Shown: in pieces, positions 23,851 to 37,452 of the stretch
How positions within the stretch are numbered: position 1 is the first letter of the stretch
Layout of the letters: every line of letters starts with the position of its first letter
NCBI GenBank assembly: GCA_932294295.1
Contig: OW028582.1
Coordinates: 35,629,204 to 35,693,203 of the forward strand
DNA length: 64,000 bases
Direction: 5' to 3'
Source of the DNA: Alitta virens
Taxonomy: Eukaryota > Annelida > Polychaeta > Phyllodocida > Nereididae
The notes under the pieces: generated by a model
Database searches by the model: none
Told to the model about the DNA's origin: nothing
Seen by the model: the letters and a program-made list of their open reading frames with translations, nothing else
Program-made: the position numbers and the translations under genes

Positions 23851-26800
23851 AAACAAGAAATAATCATAAATGGGAAAAACACATATGCAAAAACATGTAT
23901 CTAATTTTGAATCTATTTCAGATATGTAAAATCAAAATTAGAAAAATTAAAAAATTAAATATTAAAATATGCAGAATGTCAAACTTCCCCAAATTTCATA
24001 ACCATAATGACTCTTAAGATAGTTTTCCCCTTAAATATATGTTGAGGAAAGCATCCCCTATTTGTCCCAATTGCTGCCAGTTTCTCCATACCTGCATGAT
24101 CAGAGGGCCAGCAATGGGGGCTATAATTCAATACCAACATAATCAAAGTAGTATATGCCAGTATACTATCCCAATATTTACACAACATGCATCCACAAAT
24201 TGCTATAAGCATTTTCTAAGATGCAATGCAATTGTGAAAATATATTATAAGATAGTTTAGTTTCTTGTATGGAAGGTAGTCACAAAGCAAGCCTGCTCAG
24301 GTAGTTCAACCAACTTGAAAGGTGAGAGGTTCATATATTACTCACTAATAATACAAATAATCAGAAATATATTGTTCACATTTTACTGAAAATGTATGAA
24401 GTAAAGATAGCATAACTGAAATATACATAGAATAATTTATCCTACTCAAGAACAATAATACAATATAGTGTTAAGTTTGAAAAAAAAAAACAAGATCTGC
24501 ATAACTTCTAAATTATCATTTGGCAGTTAAAGAGTAACTCAGTGACTCTGGGTGGAAAAGGTTACACAAATTGTATTTTCTTCATTATATTGCAACTAAC
24601 ATTAATATCTCCAAGCTATTGTTTCGATCAAACAATGCAACAATGCTTTCCTCTTTGATGCAAGTAGAGACTTCAAATGTGGTATATGCAAGCAAGGCAA
24701 TCATCACATGACATTTTATTCTGATCTATAATCCTCAGTTGAGACATAGGCACAGAGATAAAGTCAAATATGTTATTTAATAGTCATGTTCTAGCAGTTG
24801 TATGATCACCCAAAGAGATTATGTTTAATGATAGGAATAACCCATATTTCTTGCCTAAACCTTTGCTTAACTAGACTTGGTGGAAGTGATTGTACAGAGT
24901 AGCTTGTGTATAACCTGTGCTAATGATATACAATATAAAACATTGCAGCTGGTGATGTATTATTTCTGAGAAATGAATGCATCAACTACTAACCACTAGC
25001 AATATTGTTTATAAAAAGTTTCTATTACCCTGAGTTTGTTGTACTTCATTTAGATGGCAAATTTATTTGGCATTTTGCTGTGATTGGCCGACTCTCTAAG
25101 CAACTGATATTAATTCAAATGAACAGGTCAAGTCTTGTTTATGACAGATTTAAATTTCATAGAATAACATGCATTATATTCTAAGCATTAAACCTTAATA
25201 GTGTGCATAATTGTTTTACAATTGTCTACTGGCATTGTCCAAGAAGCAGAGGGTTAAACACTGATGTCCAGAAAGTGAGACATGTTTCCTTAACTTTATT
25301 ATTGTATAGACACTGTCAATTGCTTAGTAGACTCAATAAGTATCTTATTTCTCAAATTAAAAAATTGCATAATAAAGGTAAAAAAAATATGCCTGCAAAA
25401 TACACCAAACTTATTTATTACCGTATCAAAATTCTAAGATGTACATATATTACTCAAATGTAACACAAAACAAAAGCCCAATATCAAAGCTAAATAATTA
25501 CAAAATTTATAAAACCAAATTACTATGACCCCTCTTTAAGCTGAGCAAGACTAGACCATCTTTATTATTTCTCACTTCCCCTAATTTATTACTCCCCTTA
25601 ATCTGCACTGGCTACTTTAGCCATCTTGTTCATAAATAATCTCTCTTAGGCAGTTTCTCCATTCTGACAAAAATATATCACAGTGTATGGTGGCATGCAT
25701 CCCATATTATGTAGATCACACAGAATTCATCACCACCTCCATGATCAAAGGGTCACCTACCTGCATACTGTCCATTATATTTTTTCAGTAGGCATTCAGT
25801 AATTAGCAATTGGATGCAATGAAATTGTGCCAATATATAAGTCAGTTACAAATTTAGTTTCACCCAGTCAACCTTAGTTCACCAGTTCTAACTTAAAAGG
25901 TGAGAGAATTGACAAATTATCAATATATCAGGTAACATATTTTACCACAACATTTATTGTATAATTTGTAAAATATTGATACATGACTGTAATATTTGTT
26001 ACAAAAAATGTGCATGGCTTCATGATAAAATGTAAACTTATGTCTCAAATTTAATATAAAAATACAAAGCTAAAAACCTTAATATTACAAACTATGTGGT
26101 TGGCCTTCTGGGTTCCTATAGGTGATGACAAATGTCTCTTAAATAGTTTTTCATTATAATCTAACTTAAACCTTTAGCAATATGTAGTGGAATGCACTAA
26201 ATTCTAGCAGCAATCAAACATTTGTCCCATGGACATGGTCTCTGTTATCATAAGATACACTTACATATTTTGAAATTTAAAGAGTAAACTTACAAAAAAG
26301 CATAATTATTTCCATCAATTAGATTCCAATCAAATGTTATAAGAAAATATTCTTTAAATCTAAAAAAGCTTAAGACTTTTAAAGCTTAAATTTTTCTCTC
26401 TCCCTAGTTCATTACACCAGTCTGCACCATCAATCACATGTTTTGTGAGCATACATGCCCCAGGGTATTTCACTTTTGTTGTTATGAAGAAAACTACAAA
26501 AATGTCTTAAACAAAAAATTATATATAATAAATATTGCAAGATATGTGTTTGCACACCTCCTATGCACCTGCTGGCAGCAGTGAAGGCAGAATTCACTGC
26601 TATGATATCAAGGGGTCATAATATTATATCGACATAATTTCCACAATGTATTTATAAAACAGGTACTTAATGCCAAGCATTTGTGAGATGCAATGACATT
26701 TTTCGGTGTGTAAAAATAGAAGACTTCAGTTTCATAAAAGTCAATCACAAATTAAATCTGCTAGCTCGAAATAACTACAGTTTATCAGTACTTTTTGTCA

Positions 26801-27593
26801 GAGGGGAGAGATAAATATAAATATTATTCCTTAACTTTCAACCTTACAATGGTTTAAAGACAGACATTTATGCCAGGAACAAATCAGAAACTAATTATAG
26901 TTTTCACTTTAAACTGAAACTTCACACAAGTTAATACATTTTGTTAAGACATGAACTAACTTTCAATTAAATTAATCTGCCAAAAAAATGTTATACAAAT
27001 ATTTATATATATATAGAATAAAATAAGAATTTTAGGAATGAAAATTACAAGTTGGTACTATTGTAAACACATTTATTACATAACTGGTTTTCCTTACTGT
27101 AAAACATTGGCAAGTACTACAAATTATTCACTACATGGATCATTACTAGAATTGTGGATTGTCATCAATATAAATCAGTCTGTTTCCACTAGAAAATTCA
27201 ATATCATGAGGTATGGACAATAACTTTGAACTTCTTTTTATAAGCCCAGCAAAGCGTCTGCTGGATGATTTCCATTAAATCATTATAATGTAATTAGAGT
27301 GTGTATCAGTGACTTTGGGTAAAAATTTTACATTTAAAAATCATGAGAGCCAAATGTAGAGCACCTTCTTCATTTTCTTCCAGGTATATGAAAAGGACCA
27401 CATCCAAGTTCCTGATAATAATTCTGCATTAGTTTGTTTCATCTTTTATTACAAAAGATACAAAATAGCCAGTTATCTGATAATTTAAAAAAGACATGAC
27501 TTATGGAACACAGTGCTCCTGAACAAAAATAAATCTGATGGAATTCTAAATATTTCATGTGCTCAGTTAAAAATGTATATGCATGTGCTTGTG

Positions 27594-27778
27594 AAAAGGG
27601 TGGGGGCACCCGCGCCGCAATCTATGAGACCGCCCGGGCGCAAGCACGGGCGCGAGCGCGGGTCAGAGGGCGGATTCTATTTAGCATGACAGAGGAATCC
27701 GCCCTCTGACACGCGCTCGCGCCCGTGCTTGCGCCCGGGCGGTCTCATAGATTGCGGCGTGGGTGCCCCCACCCTTTT
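27594..27778. other. GC-rich centre of the palindrome (hairpin tip)
   Basis: About 84 bp on each side of a 17-nt loop (TATTTAGCATGACAGAG, 27,678-27,694) are very GC-rich (GCCCGGGCG, GCGCGAGCGCG), while everything around is AT-rich. In single-stranded form this would make a very stable hairpin. The abrupt composition change suggests a separate origin from the arms. Confidence 0.85.
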
Positions 27779-30700
27779 CACAAGCACATGCATATACATT
27801 TTTAACTGAGCACATGAAATATTTAGAATTCCATCAGATTTATTTTTGTTCAGGAGCACTGTGTTCCATAAGTCATGTCTTTTTTAAATTATCAGATAAC
27901 TGGCTATTTTGTATCTTTTGTAATAAAAGATGAAACAAACTAATGCAGAATTATTATCAGGAACTTGGATGTGGTCCTTTTCATATACCTGGAAGAAAAT
28001 GAAGAAGGTGCTCTACATTTGGCTCTCATGATTTTTAAATGTAAAATTTTTACCCAAAGTCACTGATACACACTCTAATTACATTATAATGATTTAATGG
28101 AAATCATCCAGCAGACGCTTTGCTGGGCTTATAAAAAGAAGTTCAAAGTTATTGTCCATACCTCATGATATTGAATTTTCTAGTGGAAACAGACTGATTT
28201 ATATTGATGACAATCCACAATTCTAGTAATGATCCATGTAGTGAATAATTTGTAGTACTTGCCAATGTTTTACAGTAAGGAAAACCAGTTATGTAATAAA
28301 TGTGTTTACAATAGTACCAACTTGTAATTTTCATTCCTAAAATTCTTATTTTATTCTATATATATATAAATATTTGTATAACATTTTTTTGGCAGATTAA
28401 TTTAATTGAAAGTTAGTTCATGTCTTAACAAAATGTATTAACTTGTGTGAAGTTTCAGTTTAAAGTGAAAACTATAATTAGTTTCTGATTTGTTCCTGGC
28501 ATAAATGTCTGTCTTTAAACCATTGTAAGGTTGACAGTTAAGGAATAATATTTATATTTGTCTCTCCCCTCTGACAAAAAGTACTGATAAACTGTAGTTA
28601 TTTCGAGCTAGCAGATTTAATTTGTGATTGACTTTTATGAAACTGAAGTCTTCTATTTTTACACACCGAAAAATGTCATTGCATCTCACAAATGCTTGGC
28701 ATTAAGTACCTGTTTTATAAATACATTGTGGAAATTATGTCGATATAATATTATGACCCCTTGATATCATAGCAGTGAATTCTGCCTTCACTGCTGCCAG
28801 CAGGTGCATAGGAGGTGTGCAAACACATATCTTGCAATATTTATTATATATAATTTTTTGTTTCAGACATTTTTGTAGTTTTCTTCATAACAACAAAAGT
28901 GAAATACCCTGGGGCATGTATGCTCACAAAACATGTGATTGATGGTGCAGACTGGTGTAATGAACTAGGGAGAGAGAAAAATTTAAGCTTTAAAAGTCTT
29001 AAGCTTTTTTAGATTTAAAGAATATTTTCTTATAACATTTGATTGGAATCTAATTGATGGAAATAATTATGCTTTTTTGTAAGTTTACTCTTTAAATTTC
29101 AAAATATGTAAGTGTATCTTATGATAACAGAGACCATGTCCATGGGACAAATGTTTGATTGCTGCTAGAATTTAGTGCATTCCACTACATATTGCTAAAG
29201 GTTTAAGTTAGATTATAATGAAAAACTATTTAAGAGACATTTGTCATCACCTATAGGAACCCAGAAGGCCAACCACATAGTTTGTAATATTAAGGTTTTT
29301 AGCTTTGTATTTTTATATTAAATTTGAGACATAAGTTTACATTTTATCATGAAGCCATGCACATTTTTTGTAACAAATATTACAGTCATGTATCAATATT
29401 TTACAAATTATACAATAAATGTTGTGGTAAAATATGTTACCTGATATATTGATAATTTGTCAATTCTCTCACCTTTTAAGTTAGAACTGGTGAACTAAGG
29501 TTGACTGGGTGAAACTAAATTTGTAACTGACTTATATATTGGCACAATTTCATTGCATCCAATTGCTAATTACTGAATGCCTACTGAAAAAATATAATGG
29601 ACAGTATGCAGGTAGGTGACCCTTTGATCATGGAGGTGGTGATGAATTCTGTGTGATCTACATAATATGGGATGCATGCCACCATACACTGTGATATATT
29701 TTTGTCAGAATGGAGAAACTGCCTAAGAGAGATTATTTATGAACAAGATGGCTAAAGTAGCCAGTGCAGATTAAGGGGAGTAATAAATTAGGGGAAGTGA
29801 GAAATAATAAAGATGGTCTAGTCTTGCTCAGCTTAAAGAGGGGTCATAGTAATTTGGTTTTATAAATTTTGTAATTATTTAGCTTTGATATTGGGCTTTT
29901 GTTTTGTGTTACATTTGAGTAATATATGTACATCTTAGAATTTTGATACGGTAATAAATAAGTTTGGTGTATTTTGCAGGCATATTTTTTTTACCTTTAT
30001 TATGCAATTTTTTAATTTGAGAAATAAGATACTTATTGAGTCTACTAAGCAATTGACAGTGTCTATACAATAATAAAGTTAAGGAAACATGTCTCACTTT
30101 CTGGACATCAGTGTTTAACCCTCTGCTTCTTGGACAATGCCAGTAGACAATTGTAAAACAATTATGCACACTATTAAGGTTTAATGCTTAGAATATAATG
30201 CATGTTATTCTATGAAATTTAAATCTGTCATAAACAAGACTTGACCTGTTCATTTGAATTAATATCAGTTGCTTAGAGAGTCGGCCAATCACAGCAAAAT
30301 GCCAAATAAATTTGCCATCTAAATGAAGTACAACAAACTCAGGGTAATAGAAACTTTTTATAAACAATATTGCTAGTGGTTAGTAGTTGATGCATTCATT
30401 TCTCAGAAATAATACATCACCAGCTGCAATGTTTTATATTGTATATCATTAGCACAGGTTATACACAAGCTACTCTGTACAATCACTTCCACCAAGTCTA
30501 GTTAAGCAAAGGTTTAGGCAAGAAATATGGGTTATTCCTATCATTAAACATAATCTCTTTGGGTGATCATACAACTGCTAGAACATGACTATTAAATAAC
30601 ATATTTGACTTTATCTCTGTGCCTATGTCTCAACTGAGGATTATAGATCAGAATAAAATGTCATGTGATGATTGCCTTGCTTGCATATACCACATTTGAA

Positions 30701-33474
30701 GTCTCTACTTGCATCAAAGAGGAAAGCATTGTTGCATTGTTTGATCGAAACAATAGCTTGGAGATATTAATGTTAGTTGCAATATAATGAAGAAAATACA
30801 ATTTGTGTAACCTTTTCCACCCAGAGTCACTGAGTTACTCTTTAACTGCCAAATGATAATTTAGAAGTTATGCAGATCTTGTTTTTTTTTTTCAAACTTA
30901 ACACTATATTGTATTATTGTTCTTGAGTAGGATAAATTATTCTATGTATATTTCAGTTATGCTATCTTTACTTCATACATTTTCAGTAAAATGTGAACAA
31001 TATATTTCTGATTATTTGTATTATTAGTGAGTAATATATGAACCTCTCACCTTTCAAGTTGGTTGAACTACCTGAGCAGGCTTGCTTTGTGACTACCTTC
31101 CATACAAGAAACTAAACTATCTTATAATATATTTTCACAATTGCATTGCATCTTAGAAAATGCTTATAGCAAATTGTGGATGCATGTTGTGTAAATATTG
31201 GGATAGTATACTGGCATATACTACTTTGATTATGTTGGTATTGAATTATAGCCCCCATTGCTGGCCCTCTGATCATGCAGGTATGGAGAAACTGGCAGCA
31301 ATTGGGACAAATAGGGGATGCTTTCCTCAACATATATTTAAGGGGAAAACTATCTTAAGAGTCATTATGGTTATGAAATTTGGGGAAGTTTGACATTCTG
31401 CATATTTTAATATTTAATTTTTTAATTTTTCTAATTTTGATTTTACATATCTGAAATAGATTCAAAATTAGATACATGTTTTTGCATATGTGTTTTTCCC
31501 ATTTATGATTATTTCTTGTTTTTGAGAATGTAGTTTTATATACATATTTTAGTTCTAAGTTTTAATTTCCTCACTTACTCACTGCATTCACGTGCATTGA
31601 TATGAAACCACTGCCTAACTCCCATTGTGCAGTCTACTAAGTGGTTAACAGTGCACAGATTTTCTTACATTTTCTGTTTTATTGACTTTTGTTTAATTTT
31701 GGATAAAAGGTTTGCATCTTTTGTATTTAATTTTAAATTAGATAAATAAGTATGTTGTGTTTATTTTTGGTAACTTTATGTCATATTAATTTTTAATGTA
31801 TTTTACAAGTAAATCTGAAATAGTTTCAAAATTAGATATATGTTTTTGCATATGTTTTTTTTTTCAGTTATGATTATATCTTGTTGTTGAGCATGTAGTT
31901 TATATATTTAAGTTCTAAGTTTTATTTTCCTCACATACTCACTGCATTCATGTGCATTGATATGAAACCACTGCCTAACTCCCACTGTGCAATCTACTAA
32001 GTGCACAGTTTTTCTGAAATTTTCCGTTTTATTGACTTTTGTTTAGTTTTGGATAAAAGGTTTGCATCGTTTGTATTTGATTTTGAATTAGAGAAATAAG
32101 TATGTAGTGTTGGTTTTTGGTAACTTTATGTCATATTAATTTTTGGTAACATTTTTTACAAATAACACAATTAAAGTGGCTGCAAGGATAGTGTATACTG
32201 AAGTGATTTAATTGCAGATGGGAGAAAAAAGTAAGTCAAAATATGTTTCTCTATGGTCAGTTTAAACAGTTGCTTTAACTTAGACAATGGTTATTTTGTA
32301 ATTTAATATTTAAGTTTTAATTTTTAATATAGTGATAAGATGCAACTTTTTAAATTTCAAAATTAAATTTTTATTATAGGTGCATGTTTTGCAGTTTGTT
32401 TTGTTAGTTATATGTATTTCTTGTTTGTTCTTTTTATGACAATGAACTTTCTTTGCACTGATGTGAAACATACCTTCTCCATATAGGATAGAAGACATGA
32501 TCTCTTGAAAATGAATCATTGAACCATATCTCAACAACATATAGGATCTTGAATATAGCTAAGACACTGACCAGGTGGTCATAGATGTCTGGCCATATCT
32601 GTGCGTTGATGCATATAGTCAGCCATTGTGGACATGCTGTGTGCACTGATGTGGAACCAACCCTTTGTGAAATTATGATGAGTCTTTTAAGTGGCTAACA
32701 CTGCCTAACAGTACACAGCTGTTTTTCTGTTTTACTTTAGCTTTTTTCAAAGTAGGCTTACACTACAAGGGTTATTGAGGTGATTTAATTACAGATTGAG
32801 AAACAAATAAGTCAATATACGCTTCCCTACGGTCAGTTCAATTAGTCTGTTTCTTTAATGAAGACAATTGTTATTTTATATTTAAGTTTTAATCTTTAAA
32901 ATTGATCAGTTGACATTTTTTTAATGTTTTTGTAGTTTTGCAGATTGTAAAATTAAATGTTTTACTTTTGTAAAAATATTGTGAAATTATGATGAGTCAT
33001 CTGAGTGTCATAGAGGGTCTGAATATGTCTGTGCATTGATACATATCATTAGTCATTAATTTTTTTTACTCTTGTAATTTCATTTTAACATTTCAGTAAT
33101 AAGTTAGTGTTTTATAATTAAGATAGGTTTGTGTTTTTATTGTTTGCCTTTTTATTTCATATATTAATTTTTTTCTAGTTATGTTTTATTTTTATTCTTT
33201 TTATGACAATAGGTAGAAGTGTCCATGCTCCTGGGCCCCAGACAGGTGGTCATACATGTCTTGACATGTTCTCTACACTGTTGTGCACTGATGTGAGACT
33301 AACCTCTTGTGAAATTGTCTGTGCATTGATGCATATCAATAGTCATTGTGAAATTGTGATGAGTCAATGGTGGCCTGGTTATGTCTATGTATTGGTGAAT
33401 ACCGATTGCGATTGTGAAATTATGATGAGTTATCTGTGTACCAATGTGGACATGTGACATTATACAACATTAAT

Positions 33475-35070
33475 GAGTTATGTAAACGTGTTAATTATGA
33501 ACACCTTGACACAAAAGAAAAATATAATGATCATTAATGAGCTATGTACAGGTTATGTAATTTTAACTTACGACCATTAACGAGGTATGTTAAGTTGTTG
33601 TGAAATTATGAGGTCTGAGTATGTAAATTGATGCATATCGTTAGTCATTAATTTTTTTTACTCTTGTAATTTCATTTTAAAATTTCACAATTAAGCTTGT
33701 GTTTTATAATTAAGATAGATTTATGTTTTTGTTGTTTGCCTTTTTTTTTTAGTTGATGTTTTATTTTTGTTATTTTTATGACAAGAAGTAAAATTGTCCA
33801 TGCCCTTGGGCCCTGACCGGTGGTCATACATTTTTCCATGTGGTCCATAATGGTCTTTCTAGTGAGGAGGGATTCAGGTCTCATATGAATAACAATATCC
33901 TGTCTGAGATCATTGTGCTGTATGAATGAGATTAGTGTGTAATTTGATTGGTCTATGTGCATGGGAGGGCCAAACAAGTCTGGACATGCAGCATACTTGA
34001 TGACCTATGAGTTATGTAAACGTGTTAATTATGAACACCTTGACACAAAAGAAAAATATAATGATCATTAATGAGCTATGTACAGGTTATGTAATTTTAA
34101 CTTACGACCATTAACGAGGTATGTAAGTTGTTGTGAAATTATGAGGTCTGAGTATGTAAATTGATGCATATCGTTAGTCATTAATTTTTTTTACTCTTGT
34201 AATTTCATTTTAAAATTTCACAATTAAGCTTGTGTTTTATAATTAAGATAGATTTATGTTTTTGTTGTTTGCCTTTTTTTTTAGTTGATGTTTTATTTTT
34301 GTTATTTTTATGACAAGAAGTAAAATTGTACATGCCCTTGGGCCCTGACCGGTGGTCATACATTTTTCCATGTGGTCCATAATGGTCTTTCTAGTGAGGA
34401 GGGATTCAGGTCTCATATGAATAACAATATCCTGTCTGAGATCATTGTGCTGTATGAATGAGATTAGTGTGTAATTTGATTGGTCTATGTGCATGGGAGG
34501 GCCAAACAAGTCTGGACATGCAGCGTACTTGATGACCTATGAGTTATGTAAACGTGTTAATTATGAACACCTTGACACAAAAGAAAAATATAATGATCAT
34601 TAATGAGCTATGTACAGGTTATGTAATTTTAACTTACGACCATTAACGAGGTATGTAAGTTGTTGTGAAATTATGAGGTCTGAGTATGTAAATTGCTGCA
34701 TATCGTTAGTCATTAATTTTTTTTACTCTTGTAATTTCATTTTAAAATTTCACAATTAAGCTTGTGATTTATAATTAAGATAGATTTATGTTTTTGTTGT
34801 TTGCCTTTTTTTTTAGTTGATGTTTTATTTTCGTTATTTTTATGACAAGAAGTAAAATTGTCCATGCCCTTGGGCCCTGACCGGTGGTCATACATTTTTC
34901 CATGTGGTCCATAATGGTCTTTCTAGTGAGGAGGGATTCAGGTCTCATATGAATAACAATATCCTGTCTGAGATCATTGTGCTGTATGAATGAGATTAGT
35001 GTGTAATTTGATTGGTCTATGTGCATGGGAGGGCCAAACAAGTCTGGACATGCAGCATACTTGATGACCT
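33475..35070 (-). repeat. Three tandem copies of a 532-bp unit, right arm
   Basis: Mirror image of 20,302-21,897, with the same 88-101-codon open frames on the minus strand. Confidence 0.85.
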
Positions 35071-35984
35071 TAGATGACCTACAGTTGATGACCTTAGATG
35101 ACCTGCAGTGAATGACTCATACCAGTCTCTTCATTGGGGTCATGATCCTTTGTTCCTTCTTCATTCAATCTCCTCATAGCTTCAAGTTGCCAAATTATGC
35201 CATTTCTACTTTCATCATCAGGATTTATTGGGTGAATTATGTTTTTTTCAGTATTGAAAGTAACAGTAAGCTTTTTAAGACTGATTTTATCTGTGTGACT
35301 TTCCATTTCTGAATGATAAAATGTTTCTCTCTCTTTATTTATAGAGACCAGAGTTATTTTTTGTTCAGCATGTATGATCATGTTGCTGTTATAGAGTATT
35401 TTTAGATCCAAACAGATGAGTCATATGATGAAGTAGTGAGACATTTGATCAGTTACCATCAAATAACATCAAAGGATAGACAGGGGGTAGGATGTATCCA
35501 TAATTAAGTATAATGAGCCTAGTATATAATAGTAATGCATATAGGTAATTTATTTTTAGAAACTGACTCATGTGAAATAATGTCAATTTTCACTGTCAAC
35601 AATGATCAAAGGGGTAGAATTGTAAGCATTAGGCTAAACTATCATCCTTCAAAGGAGAGGATCGAGGTGACAGCTCTCACCTGGTGAGGTCATGACCTTT
35701 GACCAGGGTAAATAACACTGGTCTCCCCTCTGGTGAGTCACAAGGGTAAAAATAGCAGATCTCCCCCCTGGTGAGTAACAAGGGGAAAATGGCAGCAGCC
35801 CTCTGGTTGGGGGGGGGGGTATGCTTTTTAGGTCAGAGGACTGTAGTGTTTAGTTGTCTAGCCTAGAATATCTGTCTAGAATTGTCTAGCCTATCTATAT
35901 TTGTTCTAGACTATCTGTTTATATATCTGAGTAGATTAGAATGACTTATTAGAGAGGGAGTGGCTTATTAGACAGGGGGGATGC

Positions 35985-36482
35985 AAATGGGGGGGGTGGG
36001 GCTAGAGGACATAGAGAATGAAAGTTAGTATGGGAAGTGCCAGGTGATGGGCTAATTAGACAGCGGATCAAAGGGGTCAAGTAGGGTCAAGTGGGATCAA
36101 GGGGGGGTCGATGAAAGTTAGCATGGGGACAGGGGATCAAAGGGGTCAAGTAGGGTCAAGTAGGATCAAGGGGGGGTCGATGAAAGTTAGCATGGCAAGT
36201 GCCCCGGTGTGCTAATTAGACATGGGATCAAAGGTGAAAGTTAGCATGGGAAGTGCCCGTGTGCTAATTAGATATGGGGATCGATGAAAGTTAGCATGGG
36301 GACAGGGGATCAAAGAGGGTCAAGTAGGGTCAAGTGGGGGTCAAGTGGGGTCAAATTTTTGGTGATTTTGGGGGGGGTCGGCGGGGGGGGTCGATGAAAG
36401 TTAGCATGGGAAGTGCCTGGGTGCAAAGAGAAAGGTCAAGTGGGGTCAAATTTTTGGTGATTTTTGGGGGGGTCAGCTAGAG
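35985..36482. repeat. Subterminal G-rich minisatellite, right arm
   Basis: Mirror of the left-arm minisatellite; G-runs of 6-9 occur on the plus strand (GGGGGGGTCGGCGGGGGGG near 36,370). Confidence 0.85.
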
Positions 36483-36545
36483 GACATCGAGGATGAAAAT
36501 TAGCATTGAAACTAGGGAGGGATCAGACCTACCCCTCTTAGTAGT

Positions 36546-36551
36546 ACCGTG
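36546..36551. repeat. Target-site duplication of giant palindrome, right copy (ACCGTG)
   Basis: Exact second copy of the hexamer at 18,818-18,823, directly abutting the arm end. Confidence 0.85.
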
Positions 36552-36722
36552 TTCTGGGTATTGTCTGGGAAATGAGTGGGAAATAGTTTACCATGTTCTA
36601 GGAAATGACTGAGAAATATAATGAAACTGGGAGCTGAGTTCACCATTACTAGGAGTTGCCTGGGGGAACTGGTTAAGAAATGAAATATGGAATCTAGGAG
36701 TTAGGGTCACTGGTCCAGAAAA
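36552..36722. repeat. Minisatellite locus, right part
   Basis: Continues the GGGAAATGA / AACTGGGAGCTGAGTTCACC repeat interrupted at 18,823. Shows that the palindrome sits inside a repeat unit. Confidence 0.7.
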
Positions 36723-37251
36723 GTTGGTCCCATAAAAATATAATTAAAAAAAATTGCTGTTTGCAACTACCAGTTCCATTTCCCATTCATTTACTAGTCA
36801 TTTTCTCACACATGAAATGGGTTATTTTGACTGGCCCTTTTGCTTTTGCAGTGATCGTGATCATTTTTAGAGAAAATTAATATTTTGTTTAAAAATTTGA
36901 TTCATGTTTTATAAAGGCAAGAGACACAGAGCTAGAATTGCTGAAGTTGAACTCCAAGAGAACTAAAGTTACAGTATATCCTGACAGCCATTAAAATAAG
37001 GAGAAAGAAAATAGGGCATGTGCTAAAGTGCAAAACTTACTGACGAGGCCCTAGGTCAAATGACTCAGAAAAGTGTTGTAAACATATGCAAAAGTACTTT
37101 CATTATGTGACTCAATTGTAGAGAGAATAATAGAATTTTTATTAGAGCAACAATGTTATACAAAAAATCAAACGTTCAAACCTGGACTAAATCCTCACTT
37201 GTGAACATAATGTTTTAATATACTGTGCAAATTATCCATGGAATCAGAATT

Positions 37252-37254
<3 letters not shown>

Positions 37255-37332
<78 letters not shown>
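37255..37332. repeat. (TA)n microsatellite
   Basis: About 78 bp of uninterrupted TA dinucleotides. Confidence 0.97.
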
Positions 37333-37336
<4 letters not shown>

Positions 37337-37355
37337 TGTAACATAATACCTCCAT

Positions 37356-37452
37356 AGTTTGTAACACTCACAGAGTTTATCACACCTCAACGTGCATCAG
37401 TGTTCGGTGGGATAAACATATGATAAACTATCTGAGATTGTTACAAACAATG
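37356..37452. repeat. Imperfect inverted repeat (TTTGTAACA ends)
   Basis: TAGTTTGTAACACTCACAGAGTTTATC at the left is mirrored by GATAAACTATCTGAGATTGTTACAAAC at the right, giving a ~97-bp hairpin that may be a tiny MITE. The flanking (TA)n hides any TA duplication. Confidence 0.55.

Larger units (their letters stand above)
18824..36545. mobile_element. Giant 17.7-kb palindromic (foldback) element
   Basis: Left arm 18,824-27,677 and right arm 27,695-36,545 are reverse complements with only a few differences (for example 24,199 vs 31,173 and 27,612 vs 27,760), around a 17-nt unpaired loop (27,678-27,694). Ends read ACTACTAAGAGGGG...CCCCTCTTAGTAGT and are flanked by an exact 6-bp duplication. 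From end to centre each arm has a C/G-rich minisatellite, a 532-bp triplicated repeat, AT-rich non-coding DNA and a GC-rich tip of about 84 bp. No transposase, integrase, polymerase or recombinase is recognisable. The structure resembles foldback transposons, but the arms are far longer than usual. Polinton and Dada elements also make 6-bp duplications, but nothing else links it to them. Confidence 0.85.

Noticed and set aside
18824..36545. Palindrome as a pure sequencing artefact (read-through of a missed hairpin adapter)
   Set aside because: An artefact would mirror the flanks too and would not create a hexamer duplication or let the flanks rejoin into a repeat unit. Not fully excluded without reads.
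18824..36545. Polinton/Maverick element
   Set aside because: A 6-bp duplication fits, but ends are AC...GT rather than AG...CT, and no polymerase, integrase, ATPase, protease or capsid gene is present.
37255..37332. (TA)n tract as a regulatory element
   Set aside because: A simple microsatellite with no gene start nearby.
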